The translations under genes and the position numbers were made by a program. Below the pieces are notes generated by a model. The model did no database searches. It saw only the letters and a list, made by a program, of their open reading frames with translations, and had not been told where the DNA came from. A stretch of DNA of 64,000 bases, from assembly GCF_900324475.1 (NCBI RefSeq), contig NZ_LT992502.1, forward strand, positions 1,860,001-1,924,000, read 5' to 3'. This document shows, piece after piece, positions 1 through 10,803 of the stretch; positions within the stretch are counted from its first letter, which is position 1; each line of letters opens with the position of its first letter. Source of the DNA: Enterobacter bugandensis (GTDB lineage Bacteria; Pseudomonadota; Gammaproteobacteria; Enterobacterales; Enterobacteriaceae).

Positions 1-751
1 GGCCGATGATATCGTCCTGCTGTTTTTCTGCGGTCAAACGTTTGCCCACTTCAATCAGGAACTGGTCGCCTGCTTCATGCCCGTATCGATCGTTAATCAG
101 TTTAAAATCATCCAGATCGATAAAGGCAATGATGGCGTTACGTTTCAGATGCCGCGCCAGCGAAAACAGGGTGGTCAGATCCTCAAAAATGGCGCGACGG
201 TTGGGTAACCCTGTAAGGGCATCTGTGTAGGAGTGGGCGATAAGCGCCGCGTTGGCTTCACGGAGCTGGGTCACCAGAGACTCTTTCTGAATGTACTGAC
301 TAATCAACCCGGCGAAGAGTTTTAGCATCTGCTCGCCGCGCGCGCTGAGCGGTTTTTTTGCCGTGCTGGTGGCGCAGAGCGTACCGTAAAGTGAGCCATC
401 GGCAAGATGAACGGGGATGCTCATATATGTGGTGATGCCGAGAGCTTTCGCCGCTTCACACTCCGGCCAACGTTCGGGGACATCGTTACTGAATAATGTG
501 TCGCTATCCAGCGCGCGCTTACACAGCGTTTCATCCCATGGCACGCTTAACCCTTCCGGGATAGTCATCTGCTTGCTGTTTCGGGCATAGAGGATATGCT
601 GCAGCCGGGCTGTTATATCCACCTTCGTCAGATACGTCGACTCCATGTCGGTGACGATTTCCAGCATCTCCAGCAGCTGACGAACGAGGCTTTCAAGGGA
701 TTGCTCGGTGGCAAGGGTTTCTGAAACGCGAGCGAGGATAAGATCCGACAT
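1..751 (-). CDS. dgcP: Diguanylate cyclase DgcP (GAF-GGDEF), 3' part cut by window edge
   Basis: Cytoplasmic c-di-GMP synthase of the GAF-GGDEF type. About 250 codons are visible. Residues 1-160 form an N-terminal GAF sensor domain with the family opening MSDLILARVSETLATEQSLE. The start of the GGDEF domain follows, with the metal/nucleotide region DALTGLPNRR and later FIDLDDFKLIND. The GGDEF signature itself lies beyond base 1. It matches remembered E. coli YeaP/DgcP closely over the visible length (family about 340 aa). It is divergent from yoaF, as in E. coli. A strong minus-strand terminator at 877-905 lies between any distal promoter and this start, so its own promoter should lie at about 752-876. 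Confidence 0.9.
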   Translation of the reverse strand, partial: MSDLILARVSETLATEQSLESLVRQLLEMLEIVTDMESTYLTKVDITARLQHILYARNSKQMTIPEGLSVPWDETLCKRALDSDTLFSNDVPERWPECEAAKALGITTYMSIPVHLADGSLYGTLCATSTAKKPLSARGEQMLKLFAGLISQYIQKESLVTQLREANAALIAHSYTDALTGLPNRRAIFEDLTTLFSLARHLKRNAIIAFIDLDDFKLINDRYGHEAGDQFLIEVGKRLTAEKQQDDIIG

Positions 752-876
752 GACGTAGAATGACTCCCAGGCAGAAGACGTCTGCATCTGCATGTTATGC
801 TGAATTTTTAGGCTTCCGGCATAGTAAAACATGAATATAGAAAATTTAATATATGGAGAGGTAGGCAGCAGGCGGG

Positions 877-905
877 AAAAAAAGCCCCGTTGTTGAGAAC
901 GGGGC
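877..905 (-). terminator. Rho-independent terminator upstream of dgcP
   Basis: A perfect 8-bp stem GCCCCGTT/AACGGGGC with a 6-nt loop (884-905) is followed on the minus strand by seven Ts (877-883). No annotated minus-strand gene ends here, so it must serve an unannotated transcript or act as an attenuator before dgcP. Confidence 0.75.
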
Positions 906-979
906 AAAGACATCTTGATTACGGAATGATGTTCTCTGGTCAAAGTGAGAACATGCCAGACTGTAGCGTTGAAAAGTGC
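877..979 (-). ncRNA. Candidate small RNA (or attenuated dgcP leader)
   Basis: The 308 bases between dgcP and yoaF hold a minus-strand unit that looks like a small RNA of about 100 nt. It has a first hairpin with arms GTTCTC/GAGAAC (about 931-952). An unpaired stretch follows, then an 8-bp GC-rich hairpin GCCCCGTT/AACGGGGC (884-905), followed on the minus strand by seven Ts (877-883). The T-run is only on the minus strand, so termination is directional. A weak -10-like TCTAAC (982-987) would set the 5' end near 979, but I see no good -35. It could instead be a premature terminator in a long dgcP leader. I do not recognise it as a named E. coli sRNA. The terminator is well supported; the 5' end is a guess. 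Confidence 0.4.
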
Positions 980-1059
980 AGTTAGAATGGAGAAATCATG
1001 GAGAAAGCGGCGACAAGCCGTTACCCTTAGCCAATGATGATGTCAAAAGGATCAACAAG

Positions 1060-1314
1060 ATGAGATTTCTGCTACTGGCGCTGGCGCTTCCCCTGGTTGC
1101 CTGCACCGCAAAAACAACCCCACCCGATGCCCCGAAACCGCCGCACGCCGTGGGCATGGCGAACCCGGCTTCCGTTTACTGCCTGGAAAAGGGCGGGGAA
1201 CAGGTCCCGATTCAAAGCCCGCAGGGGGTCCGCACAGAGTGCAAGCTGCCCGGTGGCGAAGTGATCGACGAATGGACGCTCTATCGTCGCGATCATCCGC
1301 AACCTGCCAGGTGA
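1060..1314 (+). CDS. yoaF: YoaF small outer-membrane-type lipoprotein (DUF333)
   Basis: 84-aa lipoprotein of unknown function. The signal peptide ends in the lipobox LVAC with the lipidated Cys at residue 15, followed by a Pro-rich linker (PPDAPKPP). The DUF333 core then contains GMANPASVYC and CKLPGGEVIDEW. An upstream in-frame start at 976 exists, but the ATG at 1060 is chosen: it has AAAAGG about 10 nt upstream, directly begins the signal peptide, and gives the same length as E. coli YoaF. Thr at position +2 after the Cys fits outer-membrane sorting (inference). A -10-like TAGAAT lies at 983-988. Confidence 0.85.
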   Translation: MRFLLLALALPLVACTAKTTPPDAPKPPHAVGMANPASVYCLEKGGEQVPIQSPQGVRTECKLPGGEVIDEWTLYRRDHPQPAR

Positions 1315-1394
1315 CAGAGGGACAGTAGCTGCGATACACTTCTCTTTAGGATTATTCTTAGCCAATTTCTGGCTACCGTTACCGCGAGAGAAGT

Positions 1395-1700
1395 ATGTTT
1401 CAGCTTAAACCGGGCAGCGTGGCGATGATCGTCGGTGCCCGCACGGCGTCAGGCCGTCGCAATATTGGTAAATCTGTGGAGCTATTTGGTCTCTGCCAGC
1501 CCGGCCAGCGTTTCGTTAACCCGGTCAACGGCGTGATGACGCAGTTACCCGCAAGCGCGGACCGCGCGCTCTGGCTGGTGACGGGAGACGTCTACGCCTT
1601 TGATAATCAGCACGGCTTTGCGTTTGTTCGCGCCGAACACCTGATGCCGCTCACCCCGGACGAAGCTCCGCAAATTCAGGATGAGCTGACGGTCGGCTGA
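1395..1700 (+). CDS. Hypothetical protein, 101 aa
   Basis: I do not recognise this protein from E. coli K-12. It is short and soluble-looking, with no signal peptide or membrane segment. It opens FQLKPGSVAMIVGA, then NIGKSVEL, a Trp-containing strand (ALWLVTG) and a C-terminal HLMPLTPDE. Such alternating Gly/Val/hydrophobic patterning resembles small beta-barrel (KOW/SH3-like) proteins common as hypotheticals in phages and enterobacteria; that is inference only. ATG at 1395 is preceded by GAGAGAAG. Its stop abuts the stop of convergent yeaO with no gap. Confidence 0.65.
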   Translation: MFQLKPGSVAMIVGARTASGRRNIGKSVELFGLCQPGQRFVNPVNGVMTQLPASADRALWLVTGDVYAFDNQHGFAFVRAEHLMPLTPDEAPQIQDELTVG

Positions 1701-2045
1701 TCACAGATGGCGCAGCCAGTCGGCTAAGACCAGAGCGTGATTCTGCTTCGTGTCCTTCGCGCCGTAGAGCAGTGTTACGGTCTGCTTTTTCGCCAGCGCC
1801 GCCAGACGCTCTCCTTCGTCCTTATGCTGCGCCAGCTCTTCCTTGTAGGCTTTAGTGAAGGCCGCGAAATCAATCGCTTCGCTATGAAAGTCCTTGCGTA
1901 ACGCGCTGGACGGTGTGAGCGTTTTACACCATTCGTCATATGCGAGGTCTGTTTTTTTCACCCCACGGGGCCAGAGCCTGTCCACCAGAACCCGATAGCC
2001 ATCGCCCGGGCTCGCCTGTTCATAGACGCGTTTGCACTGAATCAT
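1701..2045 (-). CDS. yeaO: YeaO, DUF488 family protein
   Basis: 114-aa soluble protein of the DUF488 family, usually a single domain of about 110-120 aa with unknown biochemical role. The family hallmark DRLWPRGVKK occurs near residue 23, and the C-terminal half has VTLLYGAKD followed by NHALVLADWL. The ATG sits directly in front of the MIQCKRVYE strand typical of the family. In E. coli it neighbours nimT (yeaN) and yoaF, as here. It is divergent from the amidotransferase-like gene, sharing a 101-bp intergenic region. Confidence 0.85.
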   Translation of the reverse strand: MIQCKRVYEQASPGDGYRVLVDRLWPRGVKKTDLAYDEWCKTLTPSSALRKDFHSEAIDFAAFTKAYKEELAQHKDEGERLAALAKKQTVTLLYGAKDTKQNHALVLADWLRHL

Positions 2046-2146
2046 GATTCCACCCTCCCAATTTAAGGTATTGTGATAATTGCAGAAGATCGGTAGTCTG
2101 AGGTTCCTTATGTTATCTGATAATACTCTGGCATAAGGAACCTTTC

Positions 2147-2854
2147 ATGGAACACCTCCCGGTTAAAACGACGCTGCGCATTGCGCTGGTTGGCGATTAC
2201 AATCCTGATGTTATTGCACACAAGGCGATCCCGCTGGCCATTGACGACGCCGCCGCGGTCCTTGACCTCACCGCCGATTACGACTGGCTTGCCACCACGG
2301 AATTAACCAGTTCTGAGGATCTGGTGGGCTACGATGCCATCTGGCTGGTTCCCGCAAGCCCCTATAAAAATACCGAGGCGGCCTTTATTGCCGCACGCTA
2401 CGCGCGTGAAAACAGCATTCCGTTCCTGGGCACCTGCGGTGGGTTCCAGCATGCGTTAATTGAGTATGCCCGTAACGTGCTGGGCTGGAGCGACGCGGCA
2501 CATGCTGAGACGGATACCGAAGGTACGATGGTGATTGCGCCGCTGACCTGCTCGCTGGTGGAGAAAACCGATGCCATTGAGCTGCGCAATAATACGTTGA
2601 TCGCGAAGGCCTACGGAAAGCCGGAAATCGTAGAGGGTTATCACTGTAACTATGGCGTATCGGCGGCGTTTGCTCAGGAACTGGAGAGCGGTGATATGCG
2701 CGTGACGGGCTGGGACGAGCAGGGGGAAATTCGCGCTGCGGAGCTGGTGACCCATCCGTTCTTTGTGATCACCTTATTCCAGCACGAGCGTGCTGCGCTG
2801 GAAGGGCGTCCGGTGGTGCTGGTGCAGGCAATGCTGCGCGCGGCGCGCGGGTAA
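2147..2854 (+). CDS. CTP-synthase C-terminal-like class I glutamine amidotransferase
   Basis: 235-aa stand-alone glutamine amidotransferase-like protein related to the C-terminal half of CTP synthase. The fold starts LRIALVGDYNP. The nucleophile elbow is FLGTCGGFQHAL with Cys97, corresponding to G-x-C-x-G-x-Q of class I amidotransferases. Near the C-terminus ITLFQHE (His213, Glu214) takes the place of the usual QFHPE His/Glu pair, lacking the Pro. There is no synthetase domain, so it cannot be CTP synthase; its substrate is unknown. ATG at 2147 has AAGGA upstream. It is absent from this position in E. coli K-12 as I recall it. Confidence 0.75.
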   Translation: MEHLPVKTTLRIALVGDYNPDVIAHKAIPLAIDDAAAVLDLTADYDWLATTELTSSEDLVGYDAIWLVPASPYKNTEAAFIAARYARENSIPFLGTCGGFQHALIEYARNVLGWSDAAHAETDTEGTMVIAPLTCSLVEKTDAIELRNNTLIAKAYGKPEIVEGYHCNYGVSAAFAQELESGDMRVTGWDEQGEIRAAELVTHPFFVITLFQHERAALEGRPVVLVQAMLRAARG

Positions 2855-2878
2855 AAAAGGCAGACCCGATGGTCTGCC
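2853..2878 (-). terminator. Terminator of nimT
   Basis: Perfect 8-bp stem GGCAGACC/GGTCTGCC with a CGAT loop, followed on the minus strand by six Ts. It lies directly after the nimT stop and overlaps the stop of the convergent amidotransferase-like gene. Confidence 0.8.
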
Positions 2879-2885
2879 ACTGTGT

Positions 2886-4073
2886 TTATCGGGGCGCGAT
2901 TTCCCGGTCGCGCCCGGCAAGTACGCCGCAGATGGCCATGACGACAGCGGCCAGCGCGCAGGCGAGAAGCGGGATCCGCCAGTCTCCAGCCGAATCGTGA
3001 ATTTTACCCATCAGCGGCGGACCGCAGGCGGCGAGCAGATAACCAATAGACTGTGCCATACCGGACAACGCTGCCGCCTGGTGTGCGGAGCTGGCGCGCA
3101 GGCCGATGAACGTCAGGCCGAGGATCATCGTTGCCCCGGTACCAAAGCCAAACACCAGCGTCCACATCACCGCCATCTCAGGCATAAACCACAAACCCGC
3201 CGCGCTAACCGCGCACATCAGCCCAACCGCTCCGGCGATGGTTCGCTGATCCTTCAGGCGCTGGAGGACGAGCGGAACGGCAAGCCCCGGCACGGCCGTG
3301 GCAAGCTGTAAAAGACCGTGCACCGAGCCGGCCTGCGCTTCGCTAAAGCCATGGCTGAGTAATATGGCCGGCAGCCAGCCGATGATGACGTAATAAATCA
3401 GCGAGTTAATCCCCAGAAAGAGCGTCACCTGCCAGGCGAGTGCCGAGCGCCAGATCGCGCGGTTATGCAGCGCGCCTGCGCCCGTTACCGTTGCGACGTG
3501 TTTCTGACGCCACTGCGGCAGCCAGAGCAGCAGCGCGATCAGCGGAAACGCCATCAGCATCAGCAGCGCGCCATGCCAGCCCGCATCACCCTGAGCCAAA
3601 GGTACGATCAGCGCCGAGCCTAACGCGGCAGAGACACCCATCGTCAGGGAATAGGCGCCCGTGAGTTTTGCCACCTGACCCGGAAAGTCACGCTTAATTA
3701 AGCCGGGCAACAGCACATTCCCCAGCGCGATCCCGCAACCAATCACCGCCGTTCCGATGAAAAGCAGGGTAGCGGAAGGCAGGGAGCGAACCGCAATCCC
3801 GATGCAAATCAGCATCAGGGCGATAAACAGGCTGCGCTCCATGCCGATACGCCGGGCAACGCCTGCCGCGAGCGGGGAGACAAGAGCAAAGGCCAGCAGG
3901 GGCAGGGTGGTCAGCAGACCGGTTTGCGCCGTGCTTAAGCCATAATCAAGGCGAATAGTATCGAGCAGCGGCGCTGCGCCGGTAAAGGTGACGCGAAGCG
4001 TGGTGGCAATCATCAGAATGCCTGCGATCAACAGCGCGCCCTGTTTTCCTGAGGTGCGAAGAGCAGTAGTCAT
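2886..4073 (-). CDS. nimT: NimT, MFS exporter (CynX/NimT family)
   Basis: 395-aa inner-membrane MFS transporter with about 12 hydrophobic helices in two halves (for example TGLLTTLPLLAFALVSPLAA and TLVFGFGTGATMILGLTFIG). The E. coli homologue YeaN/NimT (393 aa) confers resistance to 2-nitroimidazole, presumably by efflux. It is divergent from the AraC-type gene nimR across a 99-bp gap, the classical layout of a regulator and its target. The minus-strand terminator at 2853-2878 follows at once, so it appears monocistronic. Confidence 0.88.
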   Translation of the reverse strand: MTTALRTSGKQGALLIAGILMIATTLRVTFTGAAPLLDTIRLDYGLSTAQTGLLTTLPLLAFALVSPLAAGVARRIGMERSLFIALMLICIGIAVRSLPSATLLFIGTAVIGCGIALGNVLLPGLIKRDFPGQVAKLTGAYSLTMGVSAALGSALIVPLAQGDAGWHGALLMLMAFPLIALLLWLPQWRQKHVATVTGAGALHNRAIWRSALAWQVTLFLGINSLIYYVIIGWLPAILLSHGFSEAQAGSVHGLLQLATAVPGLAVPLVLQRLKDQRTIAGAVGLMCAVSAAGLWFMPEMAVMWTLVFGFGTGATMILGLTFIGLRASSAHQAAALSGMAQSIGYLLAACGPPLMGKIHDSAGDWRIPLLACALAAVVMAICGVLAGRDREIAPR

Positions 4074-4172
4074 TGTGTTCTCATACGTTCAAGCGAGCGC
4101 ACACAATACCGATTTTCTCAGCGGTTGAAATCAGGCTAAAATGACAGTTTATCGCTAATATCGGACAACCTG

Positions 4173-4964
4173 ATGATTGGTCTGGGACTGGACGGCTACG
4201 ATCCTGATAGCCAGCACGATGCGACCGTCGCGTTTCGCATCCGCGTGGTGACGGAAGAACAATATATTCCGCAGCATCAACACCGTAAGGGGCAGCTGAT
4301 TCTGGCCCTTGGCGGCGCGATCACCTGCGAAGTGGAAAATGCGATGCTGATGGTACCGCCCCAGTATGCCGTCTGGATCCCAGGCCAAATGCCGCACAGC
4401 AACAGGGCCACGCCGGGGGCGCAGCTCTGCTTTTTGTTTATTGAGCCTGGTGCCGCCAGCCTGCCCGACCGCTGCTGCACCCTGAAAATCTCTCCCCTGG
4501 TGCGGGAGCTGATTTTATCCCTGGCGGAGAAATCACGTGAACAGCTGCATCTAGCGGCCACATCGCGTCTGGTGGACGTCTTGTTTGACGAGCTGCCGCT
4601 CCAGCGCCAGGAGCATCTGCAGCTGCCCGTCTCTCCCCACCCTAAAATCCGGCTGATGAGCGAGAAGATGGCGGAAGAGCCCGCCGCCTGGCAGACGCTG
4701 GCACAGTGGGCGAGCCATTTCGCGATGAGTGAACGCAACCTGGCGCGGCTGGTGGTCAAAGAGACCGGTTTAAGCTTTCGCCGCTGGCGTCACCAGCTTC
4801 AGCTGATCGTGGCGTTACAGCATTTGATTAGCGGGAAATCGGTGCAGCAGGTGGCACAGTCTCTGGGCTATGACTCTACCACCGCGTTTATCACCATGTT
4901 CAAAAAGGGGTTGGGCCAGACGCCGGCGCGTTACATGGCCAGCCTGACTATGACTTCCCGATAA
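4173..4964 (+). CDS. nimR: NimR, AraC-family regulator of nimT
   Basis: 263-aa cytoplasmic transcription factor. The N-terminal cupin-type domain (residues 15-115) has [12 protein letters not shown] and GQMPHSN. The C-terminal AraC helix-turn-helix domain (about 160-260) has [15 protein letters not shown] and the second helix pair ending [20 protein letters not shown]. The E. coli homologue represses nimT. The start at 4173 has a poor Shine-Dalgarno and could be a few codons off. Its 3' end overlaps convergent yeaL by 17 bp. Confidence 0.87.
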   Translation: MIGLGLDGYDPDSQHDATVAFRIRVVTEEQYIPQHQHRKGQLILALGGAITCEVENAMLMVPPQYAVWIPGQMPHSNRATPGAQLCFLFIEPGAASLPDRCCTLKISPLVRELILSLAEKSREQLHLAATSRLVDVLFDELPLQRQEHLQLPVSPHPKIRLMSEKMAEEPAAWQTLAQWASHFAMSERNLARLVVKETGLSFRRWRHQLQLIVALQHLISGKSVQQVAQSLGYDSTTAFITMFKKGLGQTPARYMASLTMTSR

Positions 4965-5394
4965 ACAGGGACACCAGCCCTGCCGCAATCAGCGGGCCTA
5001 CCGGCACGCCGCGGAAAAGCGCCACGCCGAGTACCGTGCCCACCAGCAGGCCCGCCACCAGCGAGGGCTGGCTGCTCATCAGCGTAACGCCGCGTCCGCC
5101 CAGCCACGAAACAAAAATCCCCACCGCGATCGCCACCAGAGATTTCCAGTTCACAAACGAGTGCAGCAGCGTTGAGGCGGGAAGGGTGCCGCTGGCGATG
5201 GGAGCCATCACCCCGATGGTTAAAATGATGATCCCGATGGTGAGGCCTTGTTTTTCTATCCATGGGAAAAAGGTATTTAACGGGGTCACGCGCACAATAA
5301 TCAGCACCAGAATCGAGATGGCGACGGTGGTGTTATGACTGATAAAGCCGAGCGCGGCGAGCGCCAGAAGAATGAGCAGAGTCGGGTCAAACAT
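4948..5394 (-). CDS. yeaL: YeaL, DUF441 inner-membrane protein
   Basis: 148-aa very hydrophobic protein with four or five predicted membrane helices, such as [35 protein letters not shown] and [17 protein letters not shown]. It matches the E. coli YeaL length and sequence as remembered. The function of DUF441 is unknown. It ends inside the 3' end of nimR on the opposite strand. A short intergenic stretch of 145 bp separates it from the divergent small gene yoaI. Confidence 0.87.
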   Translation of the reverse strand: MFDPTLLILLALAALGFISHNTTVAISILVLIIVRVTPLNTFFPWIEKQGLTIGIIILTIGVMAPIASGTLPASTLLHSFVNWKSLVAIAVGIFVSWLGGRGVTLMSSQPSLVAGLLVGTVLGVALFRGVPVGPLIAAGLVSLFIGKS

Positions 5395-5539
5395 GGGGGG
5401 ATCCTTGCCAGAATAATTATCCTGCTTACTGTACGCGCAAACGCGGCGGAGGACAGCGTTTAAAAGATTTTATCGCTGTCATTACCCTGTCATTTACGCG
5501 GATTAAAACGAAGGCAGGTATCGCAAAGGGATCGCCATC

Positions 5540-5644
5540 ATGAACGATCACATGTTTGTTGAAACGCTCATTATCTCCTCATCGTTTTTCGCTATTGCCG
5601 TGATTCTCGTCGCCTCCGTGCTGTTTCTGGAAAGAAGAGGCTAG
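5540..5644 (+). CDS. yoaI: YoaI small membrane protein (34 aa)
   Basis: 34-residue single-pass membrane protein. A polar start [10 protein letters not shown] is followed by a hydrophobic helix at about residues 9-29 and a basic end ERRG. It is nearly identical to remembered E. coli YoaI and sits at the same place between yeaL and yeaK. The E. coli protein has been linked to the PhoR/PhoQ sensor kinases; that role here is inference. The AAGGGATCGCC spacer gives a good ribosome-binding site. Its stop is only 5 bp from the end of convergent yeaK. Confidence 0.85.
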   Translation: MNDHMFVETLIISSSFFAIAVILVASVLFLERRG

Positions 5645-5649
5645 CGCCG

Positions 5650-6156
5650 TCACGACGACGCCTTATGGAAATTTACAAGCTCAGGACGGGCGATGCGCAG
5701 GTAATCCTGGGTGTCCATGATCACGGATTTCTCCAGTAAACCGGCGTTAAAGGCAATTTCGTCGAAACGCTCGAACAGCAGCGGGTCGGCCACCAGCGCC
5801 AAATCAGGATGGAAGCTAAAGGGCGGGATCGCGCCAAAAACGCAGGCGGTAAGGGTATCGACCTCGGCCGGGCTGGCGAGGGAGGCTTTAAGCCCGCCAA
5901 AATGGCTGGCAAGCTGGCTCAGATCGGCCTGCAGGTCGGCGGCCAGAATCGCCAGTACGTGTTTTTTAACGCCGTTGCCCTTCACCTTGCAGACCAGGGC
6001 TTTTGCCCCCTGGCGCAGATCGGTCCCGCGAATTTCACTCACCGCTTCGCATTTCCCCACCGCCTCGTGCTCCATGACGCGAAAACGCGCGCCCTGCTCG
6101 GTGAGTAAGGTAATCAGCTGATGGTGGGTACTTGTCCCCATAACGTCGTCAGTCAT
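5650..6156 (-). CDS. yeaK: YeaK, mischarged aminoacyl-tRNA deacylase (YbaK/ProX domain)
   Basis: 168-aa trans-editing enzyme of the YbaK/INS family, which hydrolyses misacylated tRNAs such as Ser-tRNA(Thr) in the cytoplasm. Hallmarks are EAVGKCEAVSEIRG near residue 30, the basic KALVCKVKG strand, and FGAIPPFSFHP followed by FDEIAFNAG. ATG at 6156 is preferred over an in-frame GTG one codon upstream because it aligns with the E. coli start. Length agrees with the family (167 aa in E. coli). Confidence 0.88.
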   Translation of the reverse strand: MTDDVMGTSTHHQLITLLTEQGARFRVMEHEAVGKCEAVSEIRGTDLRQGAKALVCKVKGNGVKKHVLAILAADLQADLSQLASHFGGLKASLASPAEVDTLTACVFGAIPPFSFHPDLALVADPLLFERFDEIAFNAGLLEKSVIMDTQDYLRIARPELVNFHKASS

Positions 6157-6255
6157 CACAATTTTCCCGGTGATAATCCAGTATGCAGCTTGCTACATTA
6201 GCACGGGATAAACGGGGTCGAAAGAAAACAGCCAGCGGATTCGCTGGCTGTTGGG

Positions 6256-9548
<3,293 letters not shown>

Positions 9549-9646
9549 GGCATGCCGTCCTTTCGTTTTTTAGCACAGGATAAGAGCCGTTCGTATGAGT
9601 AGTGGAGGCTCCCGGAAGAGAATCTCTCGCACCCCACTGCCAGAGC

Positions 9647-9662
9647 AGCAACCTGTGTGCCA
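9647..9662 (-). promoter_or_regulatory. Sigma-54 (-24/-12) promoter of yeaGH
   Basis: On the minus strand the sequence reads TGGCACACAGGTTGCT. The GG and GC dinucleotides are exactly 10 nt apart, matching TGGCAC-N5-TTGCW. The predicted transcript starts near 9635, leaving a leader of about 88 nt before yeaG. The rest of the 430-bp yeaG-mipA gap holds the palindrome at 9883-9897 and no convincing gene. I found no clear NtrC dyad upstream. Confidence 0.85.
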
Positions 9663-9882
9663 GGTCAGACGCTAAGAACCGCAGGTGTTCAGGAAAACTC
9701 TTCTTAAATTTAAGCGTAGATGGCATTTGCCAAACTTGCATGCTGAGAAAAACTAATTTCAATGACATATCAATAACTCATCCAAAAATTTCCACCCTGG
9801 TTATAAGGCTTAAGCACGTTTTTCATTCAGCGGTCATATAAATGAAAGCGGGTTGTCATCTGAAAAGTTAAAAATAATGGGT

Positions 9883-9897
9883 TAATCAGACTGATTA
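9883..9897. promoter_or_regulatory. Perfect 15-bp palindrome upstream of mipA
   Basis: TAATCAGACTGATTA is a perfect inverted repeat with a single central base, 81 bp upstream of the mipA start, in AT-rich DNA. It looks like a dimeric repressor or activator operator. I cannot name the regulator. Confidence 0.4.
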
Positions 9898-9978
9898 GCA
9901 GGCAAAAAATTTTGGGATGTACGGGAATGGCGGTTACACTTCACCCGCTGATTATTTGACTACAGGAAAGAATGGATT

Positions 9979-10725
9979 GTGACCAAACTCAAACTTCTGG
10001 CATTGGGCATCCTTGCCGCGACCGCAGTTAGCACCGCTCAGGCGGAAAGTCAGTGGACGGTGGGTGCGGGCGTTGGCGTCATTAACAGCCCATACAAACA
10101 GTATGACCGCGATGTTTATCCTGTACCCGTTATCACCTATGAAGGCGATAACTTCTGGTTCCGCGGTCTCGGCGGCGGCTACTATCTGTGGAACGATACG
10201 GCCGATAAGCTTTCTATCATGGCCTACTACGATCCAACGCACTTCAAGCCAGGCGACAGCGACAGCCACGCGCTTCGCCAGCTCGACAAGCGCAAAAGCT
10301 CCATGATGGCCGGGCTTTCATACGTGCATAACACCCAGTACGGCTTCCTCCGTACGGCCCTGGCGGGTGATACGTTGGATAACAGCAACGGCTTTATCTG
10401 GGATCTGGCGTGGTTGTATCGCTATACCAATGGTGGGCTCACCCTGACGCCGGGTATCGGCGTGCAGTACAACAGTGAAAACTACAACGACTATTACTAC
10501 GGCGTCTCTAAAAACGAGTCCCGCCGCAGTGGGCTGAAAAGCTACAGCGCCGATGATGGCTGGGATCCTTACCTGGAGCTGACCGCGAGCTATAACTTCC
10601 TTGGCGACTGGAACGTCTACGGTACCGGCCGTTACGAGCGTCTGAGCGACGAAGTGAAGGATAGCCCGATGGTTGATAAGTCCTGGGCTGGCATCTTCTC
10701 GGTGGGTGTGACCTACAAGTTCTGA
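9979..10725 (+). CDS. mipA: MipA, MltA-interacting outer-membrane scaffold protein
   Basis: 248-aa outer-membrane protein of the MipA/OmpV family. In E. coli it links lytic transglycosylase MltA to the bifunctional synthase PBP1B. The signal peptide (about 1-22) ends STAQA. The mature part is rich in aromatic beta-strands (FWFRGLGGGYYLWND) and ends with the outer-membrane signature VGVTYKF, terminal Phe. GTG at 9979 is used, preceded by GGAAAG, giving the E. coli length. An ATG at 9972 is out of frame. Confidence 0.92.
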   Translation: MTKLKLLALGILAATAVSTAQAESQWTVGAGVGVINSPYKQYDRDVYPVPVITYEGDNFWFRGLGGGYYLWNDTADKLSIMAYYDPTHFKPGDSDSHALRQLDKRKSSMMAGLSYVHNTQYGFLRTALAGDTLDNSNGFIWDLAWLYRYTNGGLTLTPGIGVQYNSENYNDYYYGVSKNESRRSGLKSYSADDGWDPYLELTASYNFLGDWNVYGTGRYERLSDEVKDSPMVDKSWAGIFSVGVTYKF

Positions 10726-10757
10726 TTGTGCATTATCGCGGTGCAATCATTGCATCA

Positions 10758-10781
10758 AAACGGGGCGCTTGCGCCCCGTTT
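10758..10781. terminator. Bidirectional terminator between mipA and yeaD
   Basis: 10-bp stem AAACGGGGCG/CGCCCCGTTT around a CTTG loop in the 78-bp gap between convergent mipA and yeaD. The short AAA/TTT ends allow it to work for both genes. Confidence 0.7.
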
Positions 10782-10803
10782 GCTTTGGTGTGGTGCAGCG
10801 ACC

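Noticed and set aside
2790..3311. 173-codon plus-strand open frame over the nimT 3' end
   Set aside because: It is a shadow of nimT and the preceding gene, crosses the nimT terminator, and has no domain.
9602..9841. 79-codon open frame between yeaG and mipA
   Set aside because: It overlaps the yeaG sigma-54 promoter, has no convincing Shine-Dalgarno and no family resemblance.
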